From Desulfovibrio psychrotolerans (GTDB lineage Bacteria > Desulfobacterota > Desulfovibrionia > Desulfovibrionales > Desulfovibrionaceae): a DNA stretch of 64,000 bases. Where the stretch lies: contig NZ_BLVP01000010.1 of NCBI RefSeq assembly GCF_013340305.1, positions 124,001 to 188,000 on the forward strand, read 5' to 3'. The translations under genes and the position numbers were made by a program. Shown here in pieces: positions 1 to 15,825 of the stretch. Each line of letters begins with the position of its first letter. The stretch's first letter is position 1. The notes under the pieces are model-generated. The model searched no databases. It was not told the DNA's origin and saw only the letters and a program-made list of their open reading frames with translations.

Positions 1-972
1 GAGCACTTCGTCCAGCGTGCAGCCGCGCAGGAATTCCACCAGCAGGGAGGCATTGCCGCCCTCTTCATGGTAGCCGTAAACCTGCGGCACAAGATTGGGG
101 AACACTGCGCTCCAGCGATCTATGTTGGCGCGTTCCTGCTTGATTTTGGCGACGGTGCCTTCCTTGTAGATGGAGCCCTGCGTATCTACGCCACGTCGGG
201 TCTGCCCTTCCTTGTCCGGGACGGCGTCCACCTTGCCGATGCGGCAGCCCGAGCGGGTGCCCCATATGGCCTGAAAGTCAATGTCCTGCAATGAGCCCTG
301 AAAGCCGGAGTTTTTCAGCGTGCGCTGGAGGGCGTCGAACTGGGTGATTTTGATCTTCTCTCCCAGCGTGCTGAAGATGAGGGCCTCGCCTATGTTCAGC
401 AGCGAGTCGCCTATGCGCTCCAGATACCGGAAGATGAAGATGACCGTGATGTGGCTCTGCACGTCTCGCCCGGTGCCCAGTTCCGTGAGGACGCGCTCAA
501 ACACATCCTTGTACATGCGGTCCAGTTCAAACTCCGAGCGGCATATGGCCAGTGCCCACGACAGGTCGTCCCGCTCGAAGGCGGGAAGGATACGCTTTAT
601 GGCGTCCTGTATCTGTTCAAAGATGGGCAGATAGTCTGATTCGCGCAGGAAACTCTTGTCCGTGAGGTAGCCCATCTGGCGGATGATGTTCACACAGTGG
701 TCCGCAATGCGTTCCAGATTCACCGATATGGTGTTTATGGCCCGGATGCGGTTTATTTCCTGCTTGTCCAGTTGTCTGTCTGCATGCAGGCGGGAGTAAC
801 ACTTGTTTTCTATGATGGTTTTCAGGTTGTCGATGTAGTCGTCGCGCGATTCTATCTTCTCGAACAACGCCCGCGAAGGGGACCGGAGGAAGGACAGGGT
901 GCTGTTTATCTGTCCTTCCACTTCCAGAATGATGAATTTGAAGTTCTCGCTCAGACCTTCGAAGGTGATCAT
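1..972 (-). CDS. PhoU-like domain fused to a phosphotransferase (APH/choline kinase-like) domain, partial
   Basis: Translated from the minus strand, this reading frame opens with ATG at 972 and runs off the left edge, so the C-terminus is missing. Residues about 1-210 form a helical PhoU-like region with two repeats, recognisable by ERIADH and LERIGD, the signature acidic/arginine turns of PhoU metal-binding bundles. After a short linker the sequence becomes kinase-like: SGCRIGKV, then a YKEG/KIKQE strand, NIDRW and the hinge-type stretch LLVEFLRGCTLDEVL typical of aminoglycoside phosphotransferase/choline kinase folds. The catalytic HxD loop would lie beyond position 1. The start lies 2 bases after the stop of the amphi-Trp gene, so the two are cotranslated. 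PhoU proteins tune phosphate uptake; what the attached kinase phosphorylates is unknown. The fusion is seen directly; function is inference. Confidence 0.7.
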   Translation of the reverse strand, partial: MITFEGLSENFKFIILEVEGQINSTLSFLRSPSRALFEKIESRDDYIDNLKTIIENKCYSRLHADRQLDKQEINRIRAINTISVNLERIADHCVNIIRQMGYLTDKSFLRESDYLPIFEQIQDAIKRILPAFERDDLSWALAICRSEFELDRMYKDVFERVLTELGTGRDVQSHITVIFIFRYLERIGDSLLNIGEALIFSTLGEKIKITQFDALQRTLKNSGFQGSLQDIDFQAIWGTRSGCRIGKVDAVPDKEGQTRRGVDTQGSIYKEGTVAKIKQERANIDRWSAVFPNLVPQVYGYHEEGGNASLLVEFLRGCTLDEVL

Positions 973-974
973 GG

Positions 975-1247
975 CTATTCCGTGCTCACGGAGAGGTTTG
1001 CGTCTGTGACGGTAAGCTGTTTGCGGTTGTCCTTCCATTCAATCTTTATGCTCAGCTTGCTGCTGTCGCCTTTCCGGCGCGCCTTGACCGAAAAATCCAG
1101 AAGGCCCGAAGGGGTAAGCTCGATGCGGTCGCCGTTTGAGGCGAGAACCACCTTCTCGTTCTCGAAACCCTGCATGAGGGATTCCAGAAACACCTTGATG
1201 GACTGAGCGTCCTGCATGGATTCGAACACGAATTTTTCTTCAGCCAT
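975..1247 (-). CDS. amphi-Trp domain protein
   Basis: This 90-residue protein is short, charged and ends in alternating amphipathic strands around LSIKIEWKDNRKQL, the tryptophan-containing pattern that names the amphi-Trp family. A GGAGA ribosome-binding site lies about seven bases before the ATG. The family is known mainly as a small conserved partner in what TIGRFAMs calls the GAK system of Desulfovibrio-like bacteria, and its biochemical role is not established. It sits between the PHP-like gene and the PhoU-kinase gene, with gaps of 18 and 2 bases, so it is part of one transcript. No signal peptide or membrane segment is visible, so it is probably cytoplasmic. Confidence 0.75.
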   Translation of the reverse strand: MAEEKFVFESMQDAQSIKVFLESLMQGFENEKVVLASNGDRIELTPSGLLDFSVKARRKGDSSKLSIKIEWKDNRKQLTVTDANLSVSTE

Positions 1248-1265
1248 TGCTTTCTCCGGTTGGGT

Positions 1266-2432
1266 TTATCCCGCCAGCCGTTCCCTGTAGCGGCGGATAA
1301 CGGTGTTGCGGCTCACTTCGCCTATGATCAGTTTCTTGCGGATGTTCAGGTCATCCCACGCGGGTTGCAGGCCCACCTCGCGAATGGATTTTTCCGGGTC
1401 CTGCTGTTCCAGCGGGCGCGCTTTTTCGCCCAGATGGCAGTCATCACCCATGAAGATGAGCAGTTCGCGCTGCGAGGCGGCGCGTGTGCGGTTGTGGCGG
1501 TTGACCACCTCTATGAGAAATTCCGTATAGCGGCGGGATTGCGGGTTCCACACTTCGTAGCCGTCCACATCGTACCCGCGCAGCAGGATGGGCCAGAATT
1601 CTTCCGGGTGGGGAATGACCACGCAGCCGCCCAGCGAGCGGGTTTCTTCTATGACCTCGGAGGCGCGGTAGAAGTAGTCCAGCGAGAATTCCTGCTTGAC
1701 CAGTTCCTTGACAGCCTTGAGGAAGGCTTGTGCGCGGTCTATGAACAGGTCGCCGTAGCGTGGGCGCAGACCATCGAAAAAGTTGCGCAGAAGTTTGTTT
1801 TTGACCGACATGGGCGGTACGGAAGACCAGTTATCGTCCAGAAGGGTCTGTATCTTGCCCACCATGGCGCACAGAAAGCCCACAAGCTGCTCGTCTGCTC
1901 CGGTGTTGCGGGCTGCCCTGTCCAGCCTGTCCTGATGGGGGCGGGTGAAGCAGTGCATGAATTCGAAAAGCTGGCTGGAGCGGTATTTGAAGGTGTGCGT
2001 GAGAATGGATTTGAGCACGTGGGCTTCTGCCACCCGTTCGTTGGTGAAGTGGAGCAGCAGCTGTACCTTCTGGTTGAAGCCGCTGGAGTAGCAGTCCACC
2101 TCTACGCCCGAATAGGGACCGTAGCTCATGAGTTCGTTGTGCTGCGTGGGAATGATCAGATGGTCCTGCGCATTGGGGAACATGGTCTCTATGCGGCTGC
2201 GGCACATGTCCATGGAGACGAACTCCGGGTGCCAGTGGCAGGCGAGTACGCTTTCCTGCCTGCGGTAGATGGCGGAAGGTTCCAGAATCTGCCGAATCTG
2301 CCAGTCTTCAAGCTCTGTGGAGACCACGCGGAAGAAGAGGTCGCGTTCTTCCTCCGTTATCTCGTCCGGCAGGGCGGCGAGGCGGGCGTCCAGATCTTCG
2401 CACTGGCGTGCGCTTGTCTTGATAAGTTTCAT
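1266..2432 (-). CDS. PHP-like putative metal-dependent hydrolase of the XXXCH/amphi-Trp operon
   Basis: The protein has 388 residues and no signal peptide. I do not recognise a named family with certainty, but histidines and acids fall in the spacing of a PHP phosphoesterase: CHWHPE near residue 65, TQHNE near 97, GVEVD near 109, VVIPHPEEF near 300 and the late GDDCHLG near 350, which resembles the DxH that closes PHP metal sites. The middle is helical. The start is fixed by a GGGAG ribosome-binding site four bases upstream of ATG. It lies 14 bases after the XXXCH gene and 18 before the amphi-Trp gene. A hydrolase beside a PhoU-kinase fusion suggests phosphate or phosphoester handling, but that is inference. 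Confidence 0.55.
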   Translation of the reverse strand: MKLIKTSARQCEDLDARLAALPDEITEEERDLFFRVVSTELEDWQIRQILEPSAIYRRQESVLACHWHPEFVSMDMCRSRIETMFPNAQDHLIIPTQHNELMSYGPYSGVEVDCYSSGFNQKVQLLLHFTNERVAEAHVLKSILTHTFKYRSSQLFEFMHCFTRPHQDRLDRAARNTGADEQLVGFLCAMVGKIQTLLDDNWSSVPPMSVKNKLLRNFFDGLRPRYGDLFIDRAQAFLKAVKELVKQEFSLDYFYRASEVIEETRSLGGCVVIPHPEEFWPILLRGYDVDGYEVWNPQSRRYTEFLIEVVNRHNRTRAASQRELLIFMGDDCHLGEKARPLEQQDPEKSIREVGLQPAWDDLNIRKKLIIGEVSRNTVIRRYRERLAG

Positions 2433-2446
2433 GTTGCTCCCGTTCC

Positions 2447-3226
2447 TTACTTATACCGCTGGTGGCAGTCGGTCTTCAGGTGGTTGAGGGCGTCCACGGC
2501 AGCGTGCAGGGCGGGGATGTCCTGTGTCTGCCACGCAGCTTCAAAGGCGTTTACCGCCGTATCATAGGCCGCGTAGTACGGATCACCATAACCGGGATAT
2601 TGCACCATGAGACGAGATTCCGCCACAAAAGCCGCCACGGCGTCACCGGAGGGCAAACGCCCTGCATGCACGGCCTGATAGACGGACTTGAAGCTGGAAC
2701 GCATGCGCTTTTTCAGAGATTTGTACGAAGGCATGCCGCCGGGAAGGGTGCCGCCGCAGGCGCAGTCCGGTGCTTCCAGATCGCCGAGGTCGGAGCGGAA
2801 CTTGATCTTGACGCTCACCTGCCCGAACTCGTCCTTGACCGAGAGCTTCATTTTACGGAAGCCGGACAGGAGCGTGAGGGCATCGGGCGAGAATCCGTTG
2901 GCTTGCTGCTGCACCGTTCCTGCCGGGCAGTCGCAGTGAACCGGCATTGCCTGCAGGGGGACAGGATCGGACTGCGGAGGCATCGGCTCGGTATGCGTGG
3001 CGGAATGTGCATCGGCATATGCAGCGGCAGCGGCATTCCCTGCGGGTACAGGGGGGGAAGACGTGCCGGAGTTTCCGGCCTGTTCAGCCTTTTCAGATTG
3101 TTCGGACAGTTCGGAGGGTTTGGAGGCAGGGGGCGGTGCGGTGCGTGCTTCCAGCGCGTCTGCCAGAGCGCGGAACAGGCCGGGCAGTTCCTCCCGTGTG
3201 CAGTGAAAGTCGATTTTGCTGCTCAT
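2447..3226 (-). CDS. XXXCH domain protein
   Basis: A 259-residue protein whose last residues read TDCHQRYK, the Cys-His signature after which the XXXCH domain is named. The N-terminal 30 residues (FHCTREELPGLFRALADAL) are a compact helix, followed by a long low-complexity linker of Ala, Ser, Glu and Pro (about residues 32-100) with repeats of the type SEQSEKAEQ. The conserved C-terminal half begins around FSPDALTLLSGFRKMKLSVKD and carries helical repeats up to the CH motif. Known only as a family tied to the GAK gene set; role unknown. It is the first gene of the minus-strand operon and lies about 80 bases downstream of a good promoter. Linker composition resembles the inserts seen in other genes of this window. 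Confidence 0.72.
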   Translation of the reverse strand: MSSKIDFHCTREELPGLFRALADALEARTAPPPASKPSELSEQSEKAEQAGNSGTSSPPVPAGNAAAAAYADAHSATHTEPMPPQSDPVPLQAMPVHCDCPAGTVQQQANGFSPDALTLLSGFRKMKLSVKDEFGQVSVKIKFRSDLGDLEAPDCACGGTLPGGMPSYKSLKKRMRSSFKSVYQAVHAGRLPSGDAVAAFVAESRLMVQYPGYGDPYYAAYDTAVNAFEAAWQTQDIPALHAAVDALNHLKTDCHQRYK

Positions 3227-3302
3227 GATGTTCCACCCCTTTTTGTGGCGTAGCGGTGCGCAGCGGCGAAAGCCGTGCGCCCAGAGAGATATGCATCACG
3301 TT

Positions 3303-3332
3303 ACACACTACATGACGGCAACAGTGTGTCAA
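3303..3332 (-). promoter_or_regulatory. promoter with overlapping inverted repeat for the XXXCH operon
   Basis: On the minus strand TTGACA (3327-3332) is followed 16 bases later by TAGTGT (3305-3310), a near-consensus housekeeping promoter. A seven-base inverted repeat, ACACACT at 3303-3309 and AGTGTGT at 3323-3329, overlaps both boxes, which is where a repressor operator would be expected. The regulator is unknown. Confidence 0.6.
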
Positions 3333-3387
3333 TTGCGTGTCGCGGGCTTTGTGACGTCGGAATGGGTGTGACAGCAGACGCCCGAAC

Positions 3388-3415
3388 GCAAAAAGCCCCC
3401 GCTTGCGCGGGGGCT
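3388..3415 (-). terminator. intrinsic terminator of the rpoBC operon
   Basis: Just past rpoC on the minus strand a nine-base-pair GC stem (AGCCCCCGC with GCGGGGGCT, 3394-3415) is followed by a T run. This is a textbook intrinsic terminator closing the rpoBC transcript before the XXXCH operon promoter. Confidence 0.93.
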
Positions 3416-3449
3416 GTGATGCTTCTGTAACGCGGGCTGCCGAATGCGG

Positions 3450-7622
<4,173 letters not shown>

Positions 7623-7688
7623 GGTTGATACCCCACCCAAAATGGTTTGTATGCGGGTTTCGGGAACCTGTATCAGTATTTCTGAACC

Positions 7689-7721
7689 GGGCCCGCAGCT
7701 GTTGGGTGCCGCCGCGGGCCC
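7689..7721 (-). other. intercistronic hairpin between rpoB and rpoC
   Basis: GGGCCCGC and GCGGGCCC form an eight-base-pair inverted repeat spaced by 17 bases. There is no following T run, so this is more likely an mRNA processing or stability hairpin than a terminator. Confidence 0.5.
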
Positions 7722-7727
7722 GTAAGG

Positions 7728-11837
<4,110 letters not shown>

Positions 11838-12177
11838 GTTTTCACCTCAGGGGAGAAGGTTTGCCATTGATGCGGTTGGACGGCAGGGCCGCATCAACAG
11901 GCGACGGCAGTTGCGAGACCGTTGCTGGCGGTGTTCGGGAACGGACGAACAAAAGCGGAACTCAGCCGACACGCGCGCATGACAAGCGCTGCGGGGCCGG
12001 CCGGGGAAGGGATGCCGCTGTTGCTGGGCAACGGCAACGAGAAACAGAGCGCGTCCGCCAGAATGCGCTCTGCGTTTTTGCAGGAAATTCGGGGTATTAT
12101 GCGTCCGAAAAGGGTGTGCAACGTATCGCCCGATATGGATTTACGTTAGGAATACGGAGAGGTCGACCAAAATTTGC
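11838..12177 (-). promoter_or_regulatory. long rpoB 5-prime leader, no gene seen
   Basis: Between the rpoB promoter and the rpoB start there are roughly 330 bases without a supported gene. A 75-codon minus-strand frame (11894-12121) exists but has no ribosome-binding site or family signature, so I treat the whole stretch as untranslated leader. It may carry structure used in regulating rpoBC. Confidence 0.45.
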
Positions 12178-12206
12178 AGAGTAGTTTGACTAACGTAAAT
12201 TGGCAA
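12139..12206 (-). promoter_or_regulatory. rpoBC promoter flanked by an 11-base inverted repeat
   Basis: On the minus strand TTGCCA (12201-12206) and TACTCT (12178-12183) are 17 bases apart, a good sigma-70 type promoter for rpoBC. A perfect 11-base inverted repeat, ATTTACGTTAG at 12139-12149 and CTAACGTAAAT at 12190-12200, has one arm inside the promoter spacer and the other in the early transcribed region, 40 bases apart. Confidence 0.6.
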
Positions 12207-12246
12207 GTGGTTTTTTTGGAAACTGCCGTGATTTTTTTAGTCGAAG

Positions 12247-12277
12247 AAGCGCGGGCAGGTATGGCCTGCCCGCGCTT
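12247..12277 (-). terminator. terminator or attenuator after rplL
   Basis: A 13-base-pair perfect stem (arms 12247-12259 and 12265-12277, five-base loop) lies 25 bases past rplL on the minus strand, followed by TTCG and an A-rich stretch rather than a T run. It probably partially terminates ribosomal transcripts before the separate rpoB promoter, as the L12-rpoB attenuator does in enteric bacteria. Confidence 0.65.
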
Positions 12278-12302
12278 GCATTCAGTAAACCCGAGGCCGA
12301 AA

Positions 12303-12686
12303 CTACTTGATTTCGACTTCTGCGCCAGCTTCTTCCAGCTGCTTCTTGGCAGCTTCTGCGTCGTCCTTGGACACGCCTTCCTTCAGGGAAGCAGGAGCGC
12401 CGTCAACCTTGTCCTTGGCTTCCTTCAGGCCCAGGCCGGTAAGAGCGCGCACAACCTTGATGACAGCGATCTTGTTGGCACCGGCGCTCTTCAGGATAAC
12501 GTCGAACTCGGTCTTTTCTTCAGCTTCTTCAGCAGGAGCTGCGGCAGCGGGGCCTGCAACCATGGCAGCAACGGGAGCGGCAGCGGAAACGCCGAACTTC
12601 TCTTCGAGTTCCTTGATGAATTCGGAGAGCTGCAGCACGGTCATATTGGAAATGAACTCAACAACCTGTTCTTTGGTAACGGACAT
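12303..12686 (-). CDS. rplL: 50S ribosomal protein L7/L12
   Basis: The 127-residue stalk protein recruits translation factors to the ribosome. The N-terminal dimerisation helix ([26 protein letters not shown]), an Ala/Pro-rich hinge around residues 35-55 and the C-terminal domain ([24 protein letters not shown]...LGLKEAKD) are all present in normal order and length. It follows rplJ after 40 bases, as expected since four copies of L12 bind L10. The gene ends at a strong hairpin. Confidence 0.98.
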   Translation of the reverse strand: MSVTKEQVVEFISNMTVLQLSEFIKELEEKFGVSAAAPVAAMVAGPAAAAPAEEAEEKTEFDVILKSAGANKIAVIKVVRALTGLGLKEAKDKVDGAPASLKEGVSKDDAEAAKKQLEEAGAEVEIK

Positions 12687-12726
12687 GGTAATCTCCTTAC
12701 AATGATTTGGCTTGTTTTTGTGCGGG

Positions 12727-13248
12727 TTACGCTGCTTCCTTCTGTTCCTTGATGGCGTTCAAGGCATACAGGAAGGTACGCAGGATGTTGGCGAAAAGGC
12801 CAACGAAGTTGGTGGGAACGGCGTTCATTGTGCCAAGAGCCCTGGCGAGCAGTTCCTGCTTGCCGGGGAGCTTTGCCAGATCACCCACCTGCGCGTCGCT
12901 GAGGAACGAGCCCTCAAGGGATGCGAAGCGGATGGAGAAGGTTTTGCTCTTCTTGGTAAATTCAACAAGCGCCTTAGCCACTGCAACGGGGTCTTCGAAC
13001 CCAAGGGCGACAGCGCAGTTCTCCTTCAACTTGGAAGAAAGAACTTCATGCTGGCTGCCAGTGAACGCGATGCCTGCAAGGGTGTTCTTCACGACGTGGT
13101 ATTCACCACCGATATCGCGAAGCGCGCACCGAAGCTCGGTCATCTTTTCCACCGGCATGCCCTTGAAGTCGGTCACAACCGCAATGCTCGCGTTTTCAGC
13201 ATGAGACTTCAAACGCTCAATGATCGCGGCTTTATCAGACCTGTTCAC
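12727..13248 (-). CDS. rplJ: 50S ribosomal protein L10
   Basis: The 173-residue L10 anchors L12 dimers on the ribosomal stalk. The sequence begins [13 protein letters not shown] and shows the typical [17 protein letters not shown] region that binds rRNA, with the C-terminal helix that carries L12. It lies downstream of a roughly 170-base leader with the features expected of the L10 autoregulatory mRNA site and upstream of rplL. Confidence 0.97.
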   Translation of the reverse strand: MNRSDKAAIIERLKSHAENASIAVVTDFKGMPVEKMTELRCALRDIGGEYHVVKNTLAGIAFTGSQHEVLSSKLKENCAVALGFEDPVAVAKALVEFTKKSKTFSIRFASLEGSFLSDAQVGDLAKLPGKQELLARALGTMNAVPTNFVGLFANILRTFLYALNAIKEQKEAA

Positions 13249-13254
13249 GGTAGT

Positions 13255-13410
13255 CTCCTTGGACTAAGGGGTGCCAAGTGGAAGCTAAGCCAATCGTCTC
13301 GGCAGGGCTTGCTCCTTGCGGATGCCTGCTGTCTGCGACTTAGATTCCAGTCCTCTTGCCAAAAGACTTGGGAGGCAAAAGCCCCCCAAGCCGAAAGTCA
13401 TTCGAAGTGC
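13255..13410 (-). ncRNA. ribosomal protein L10 leader (autoregulatory mRNA element)
   Basis: The 169-base stretch between rplA and rplJ is unusually long for this operon and is GC-rich with several short complementary arms, including CTTGGGGGGCTTTTGCCTCCCAAG-type pairing near 13365-13392. In many bacteria this position holds the RNA that binds L10(L12)4 to repress rplJL. Assignment rests on position and pairing, not on a covariance search. Confidence 0.6.
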
Positions 13411-13417
13411 CTTGCGG

Positions 13418-14125
13418 CTAGCCTTCGAGGAATTTCTTAATCAGAGTGGTGTCAACCTTGTAGCCGGGGCCCATGGTGCTGGAAACGGACATGGCGCGCA
13501 TGTAAGATCCCTTGGCGGACGAAGGCTTGAGGCGGTTGACGGTTTCGAGCAGGGTCTTCAGGTTGCCGAGAAGCTTCTCGGGACCGAAGGAAACCTTGCC
13601 GATGGGGGCATGCAGAACACCGGCCTTATCGACCTTGAATTCCACACGACCAGCCTTTACTTCCTTGACCGCGCCGGAAACGTCGAACGTGACGGTGCCG
13701 GTCTTGGCGTTGGGCATAAGGCCGCGGGGGCCGAGCACACGACCGACCTGACCCACAAGGGCCATGCAGTCGGGGGTGGCGATGGCGCTGTCGAAGTCCA
13801 GCCAGCCGCCCTTGATCTTTTCGACCAAGTCTTCAGCGCCCACTACGTCGGCACCGGCTGCGGTGGCTTCTGCCTGCTTTTCGCCCTTGCAGAACACGGC
13901 AACACGCACGGTCTTGCCGAGGCCGTGGGGCAGGGCACAGGCACCGCGCACCATCTGGTCGGAATACTTGGGGTCTACACCCAGATTCAGCGCAACGTCC
14001 ACAGTCTCGTCGAATTTGGCGAACGCCGAAGCTACGGACTTAGCCACAGCCTCTTCAACGGGCAGGCGGTCGAGGAGCGAAGCGCCCTCTACGGCCTTGC
14101 GATATTTCTTCCCATGCTTGGGCAT
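13418..14125 (-). CDS. rplA: 50S ribosomal protein L1
   Basis: The 235-residue L1 protein of the ribosomal E-site stalk, also a translational repressor of its own operon in many bacteria. It begins [18 protein letters not shown] and contains the conserved [23 protein letters not shown] block and the late [12 protein letters not shown] loop. It follows rplK after 123 bases, the usual L11-L1 order. Confidence 0.97.
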   Translation of the reverse strand: MPKHGKKYRKAVEGASLLDRLPVEEAVAKSVASAFAKFDETVDVALNLGVDPKYSDQMVRGACALPHGLGKTVRVAVFCKGEKQAEATAAGADVVGAEDLVEKIKGGWLDFDSAIATPDCMALVGQVGRVLGPRGLMPNAKTGTVTFDVSGAVKEVKAGRVEFKVDKAGVLHAPIGKVSFGPEKLLGNLKTLLETVNRLKPSSAKGSYMRAMSVSSTMGPGYKVDTTLIKKFLEG

Positions 14126-14248
14126 TGTCTGCCTTCCTTTGTCTTGTTCTGTGAGAATCTCCTGCCGTTCAATGCTATGCGAACACTGCTGCGCCTGCCC
14201 CGTGAAGAGCTATGGCCAGCGAACGGCAGTCCGACTGATTTCCAGAAA

Positions 14249-14671
14249 CTACTTGATGTCAACGCCCATGCTGCGCGCGGTGCCCATGATGGTCTTTTTG
14301 GCAGACTCAAGGCTCGCGGCGTTCAGGTCGGGCATCTTCAGCTTTGCAATCTCTTCCACCTGCTGCATGGTCAGGGAGCCCACCTTTTTACGGTTGGGTT
14401 CGCCGGAACCACTCTTCACGCCGACCTCGCGCAGAATAAGAACAGACGCGGGAGGAGTCTTGGTGATGAAGGTGAAGGTACGGTCTGCGTATACGGTGAT
14501 GACCACGGGGATGATAAGTCCCTTCTGGTCCATCGTTTTGGCGTTGTATGCCTTGCAGAATTCCATGATGTTCAGACCGTGCTGACCCAGCGCAGGGCCG
14601 ATGGGCGGGGAGGGGTTAGCCGCACCAGCAGGAATCTGAAGCTTGATTTTTGCTACTTCTTTCTTAGCCAT
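14249..14671 (-). CDS. rplK: 50S ribosomal protein L11
   Basis: The 140-residue L11 protein of the GTPase-associated centre. The N-terminal proline-rich block ([21 protein letters not shown]) and the C-terminal rRNA-binding block ending [10 protein letters not shown] are intact. Length is normal. It lies between nusG and rplA, the canonical order. Confidence 0.98.
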   Translation of the reverse strand: MAKKEVAKIKLQIPAGAANPSPPIGPALGQHGLNIMEFCKAYNAKTMDQKGLIIPVVITVYADRTFTFITKTPPASVLILREVGVKSGSGEPNRKKVGSLTMQQVEEIAKLKMPDLNAASLESAKKTIMGTARSMGVDIK

Positions 14672-14725
14672 TCCACTATACCTCTATGGCAGTCGCTGTT
14701 TGGCAGCGAAAATGCACGATGTACG

Positions 14726-15280
14726 CTATCCCTTGTCCACCTGAACAAAATCGAGTTCGACAGGTGTTTGCCTGCCGAAAATGGACACGGAAACGCGAAG
14801 TTTGCCCTTGTCAAAATTGACGTCCTCAACAAGGCCGTTGAAGCCGCCGAAGGGACCGTCAATGACCCGGACCTCATCCCCACGCTCGAAGTTGAACTTC
14901 GGCCTGGGCTGTTCCTGTCTGGACTCCATCATGGCGAGGATGCGCACGGCTTCGGAATCCCGCATGGGGGTGGGACGGTTCTTGCCGCCCACAAAGCCGG
15001 TTACCCGCTGGATATTGGAGACCAGATGCCATGAAAAATCGGTCATGACCATTTTGACCATGACGTACCCGGGGTAGAACTTGCGGGTAGACGTTCTTTT
15101 TTCGCCCTTTACAAGCTCCACAACCTTTTCAGTCGGTACAACGACTTCTTCTATCTGGCCCTGAGCTTCGTTGGTGCGGATCATCTGGTTGATGGTCTGC
15201 TCCACACGCTGTTCAAAACCGGAATAGGTGTGGATTATGAACCAACGAGCCTTAGGAGCGGGGGTCATTTCCTCGGTCAT
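14726..15280 (-). CDS. nusG: transcription termination/antitermination factor NusG
   Basis: The 184-residue NusG binds RNA polymerase and links it to Rho or the ribosome. It has the N-terminal NGN domain ([33 protein letters not shown]) and a C-terminal KOW domain with [22 protein letters not shown] choose ATG 15280; an upstream in-frame TTG at 15292 has no better ribosome-binding site. It starts 15 bases after secE. Confidence 0.96.
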   Translation of the reverse strand: MTEEMTPAPKARWFIIHTYSGFEQRVEQTINQMIRTNEAQGQIEEVVVPTEKVVELVKGEKRTSTRKFYPGYVMVKMVMTDFSWHLVSNIQRVTGFVGGKNRPTPMRDSEAVRILAMMESRQEQPRPKFNFERGDEVRVIDGPFGGFNGLVEDVNFDKGKLRVSVSIFGRQTPVELDFVQVDKG

Positions 15281-15294
15281 GGGTAAGTCCAATG

Positions 15295-15543
15295 TTAGGA
15301 AAGGATGTATTCAACGAGTTTCGTGAGGCCAAGGTCTATCACACCCAGAAAAATAGACATGACAACCACAAGCACCAGCACTGCTACGCCTGTGGTCACA
15401 GTTTCCTTCCGGGAAGGCCATACGACCTTCTTGATTTCAACCTGGGACTCTTCGAAGAACTCTTTGAGCTGTGTAATCTTGCTTTCAACACCCACCTGGG
15501 AGTCGTTGGCCTTATCAGCTTTCTTTGAGTGCTTATTCGCCAT
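15295..15543 (-). CDS. secE: preprotein translocase subunit SecE
   Basis: A short (82-residue) SecE with the conserved amphipathic helix and KKVVWPSRKET motif (residues 39-49) followed by one membrane segment (about 50-75). SecE stabilises SecY in the Sec translocon. The protein is the one-TM form found in most bacteria rather than the three-TM enteric form. It sits between tRNA-Trp and nusG. Confidence 0.95.
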   Translation of the reverse strand: MANKHSKKADKANDSQVGVESKITQLKEFFEESQVEIKKVVWPSRKETVTTGVAVLVLVVVMSIFLGVIDLGLTKLVEYILS

Positions 15544-15578
15544 GGTCGCCTCACCGAAAAGGGGGTAAGAAGAAAAAA

Positions 15579-15655
15579 TGGCAGGGGTGGAGGGATTCGA
15601 ACCCGCAACATCCGGTTTTGGAGACCGGCGCTCTAGCCGTTGGAGCTACACCCCT
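15579..15655 (-). tRNA. tRNA-Trp (CCA anticodon)
   Basis: A 77-base cloverleaf including encoded CCA. The acceptor arms AGGGGTG and CACCCCT pair, the T-loop reads GTTCGAATC and the anticodon loop CTCCAAA gives anticodon CCA. It lies between rpmG and secE. Confidence 0.96.
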
Positions 15656-15672
15656 GCACTATGGAAAACTAC

Positions 15673-15822
15673 CTATTTGGTTTCGCGATGGAGCGTGTGT
15701 TTCTTGTCCCAGGGACAATACTTCTTAAGCTCCATGCGACCGGTAGTGTTCTTCTTATTCTTGTCGGTCGCGTAGTTGCGCCGCTTGCACTCGGTGCAGG
15801 CGAGCTGAATGTTTACGCGCAT
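15673..15822 (-). CDS. rpmG: 50S ribosomal protein L33
   Basis: A 49-residue L33 beginning [17 protein letters not shown]. The first zinc pair CTEC (residues 9-12) is present; at the second pair the sequence is YCPWDKKHT, so only one cysteine remains and an aspartate stands where the fourth ligand is expected. Zinc-ribbon L33 forms have four cysteines and zinc-free forms none, so this is an intermediate state. It starts three bases after the tuf stop codon and precedes tRNA-Trp. Confidence 0.95.
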   Translation of the reverse strand: MRVNIQLACTECKRRNYATDKNKKNTTGRMELKKYCPWDKKHTLHRETK

Positions 15823-15825
15823 GAC

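Noticed and set aside
11894-12121. 75-codon minus-strand frame in the rpoB leader
   Set aside because: No ribosome-binding site, no recognisable sequence and no reason to expect a peptide there.
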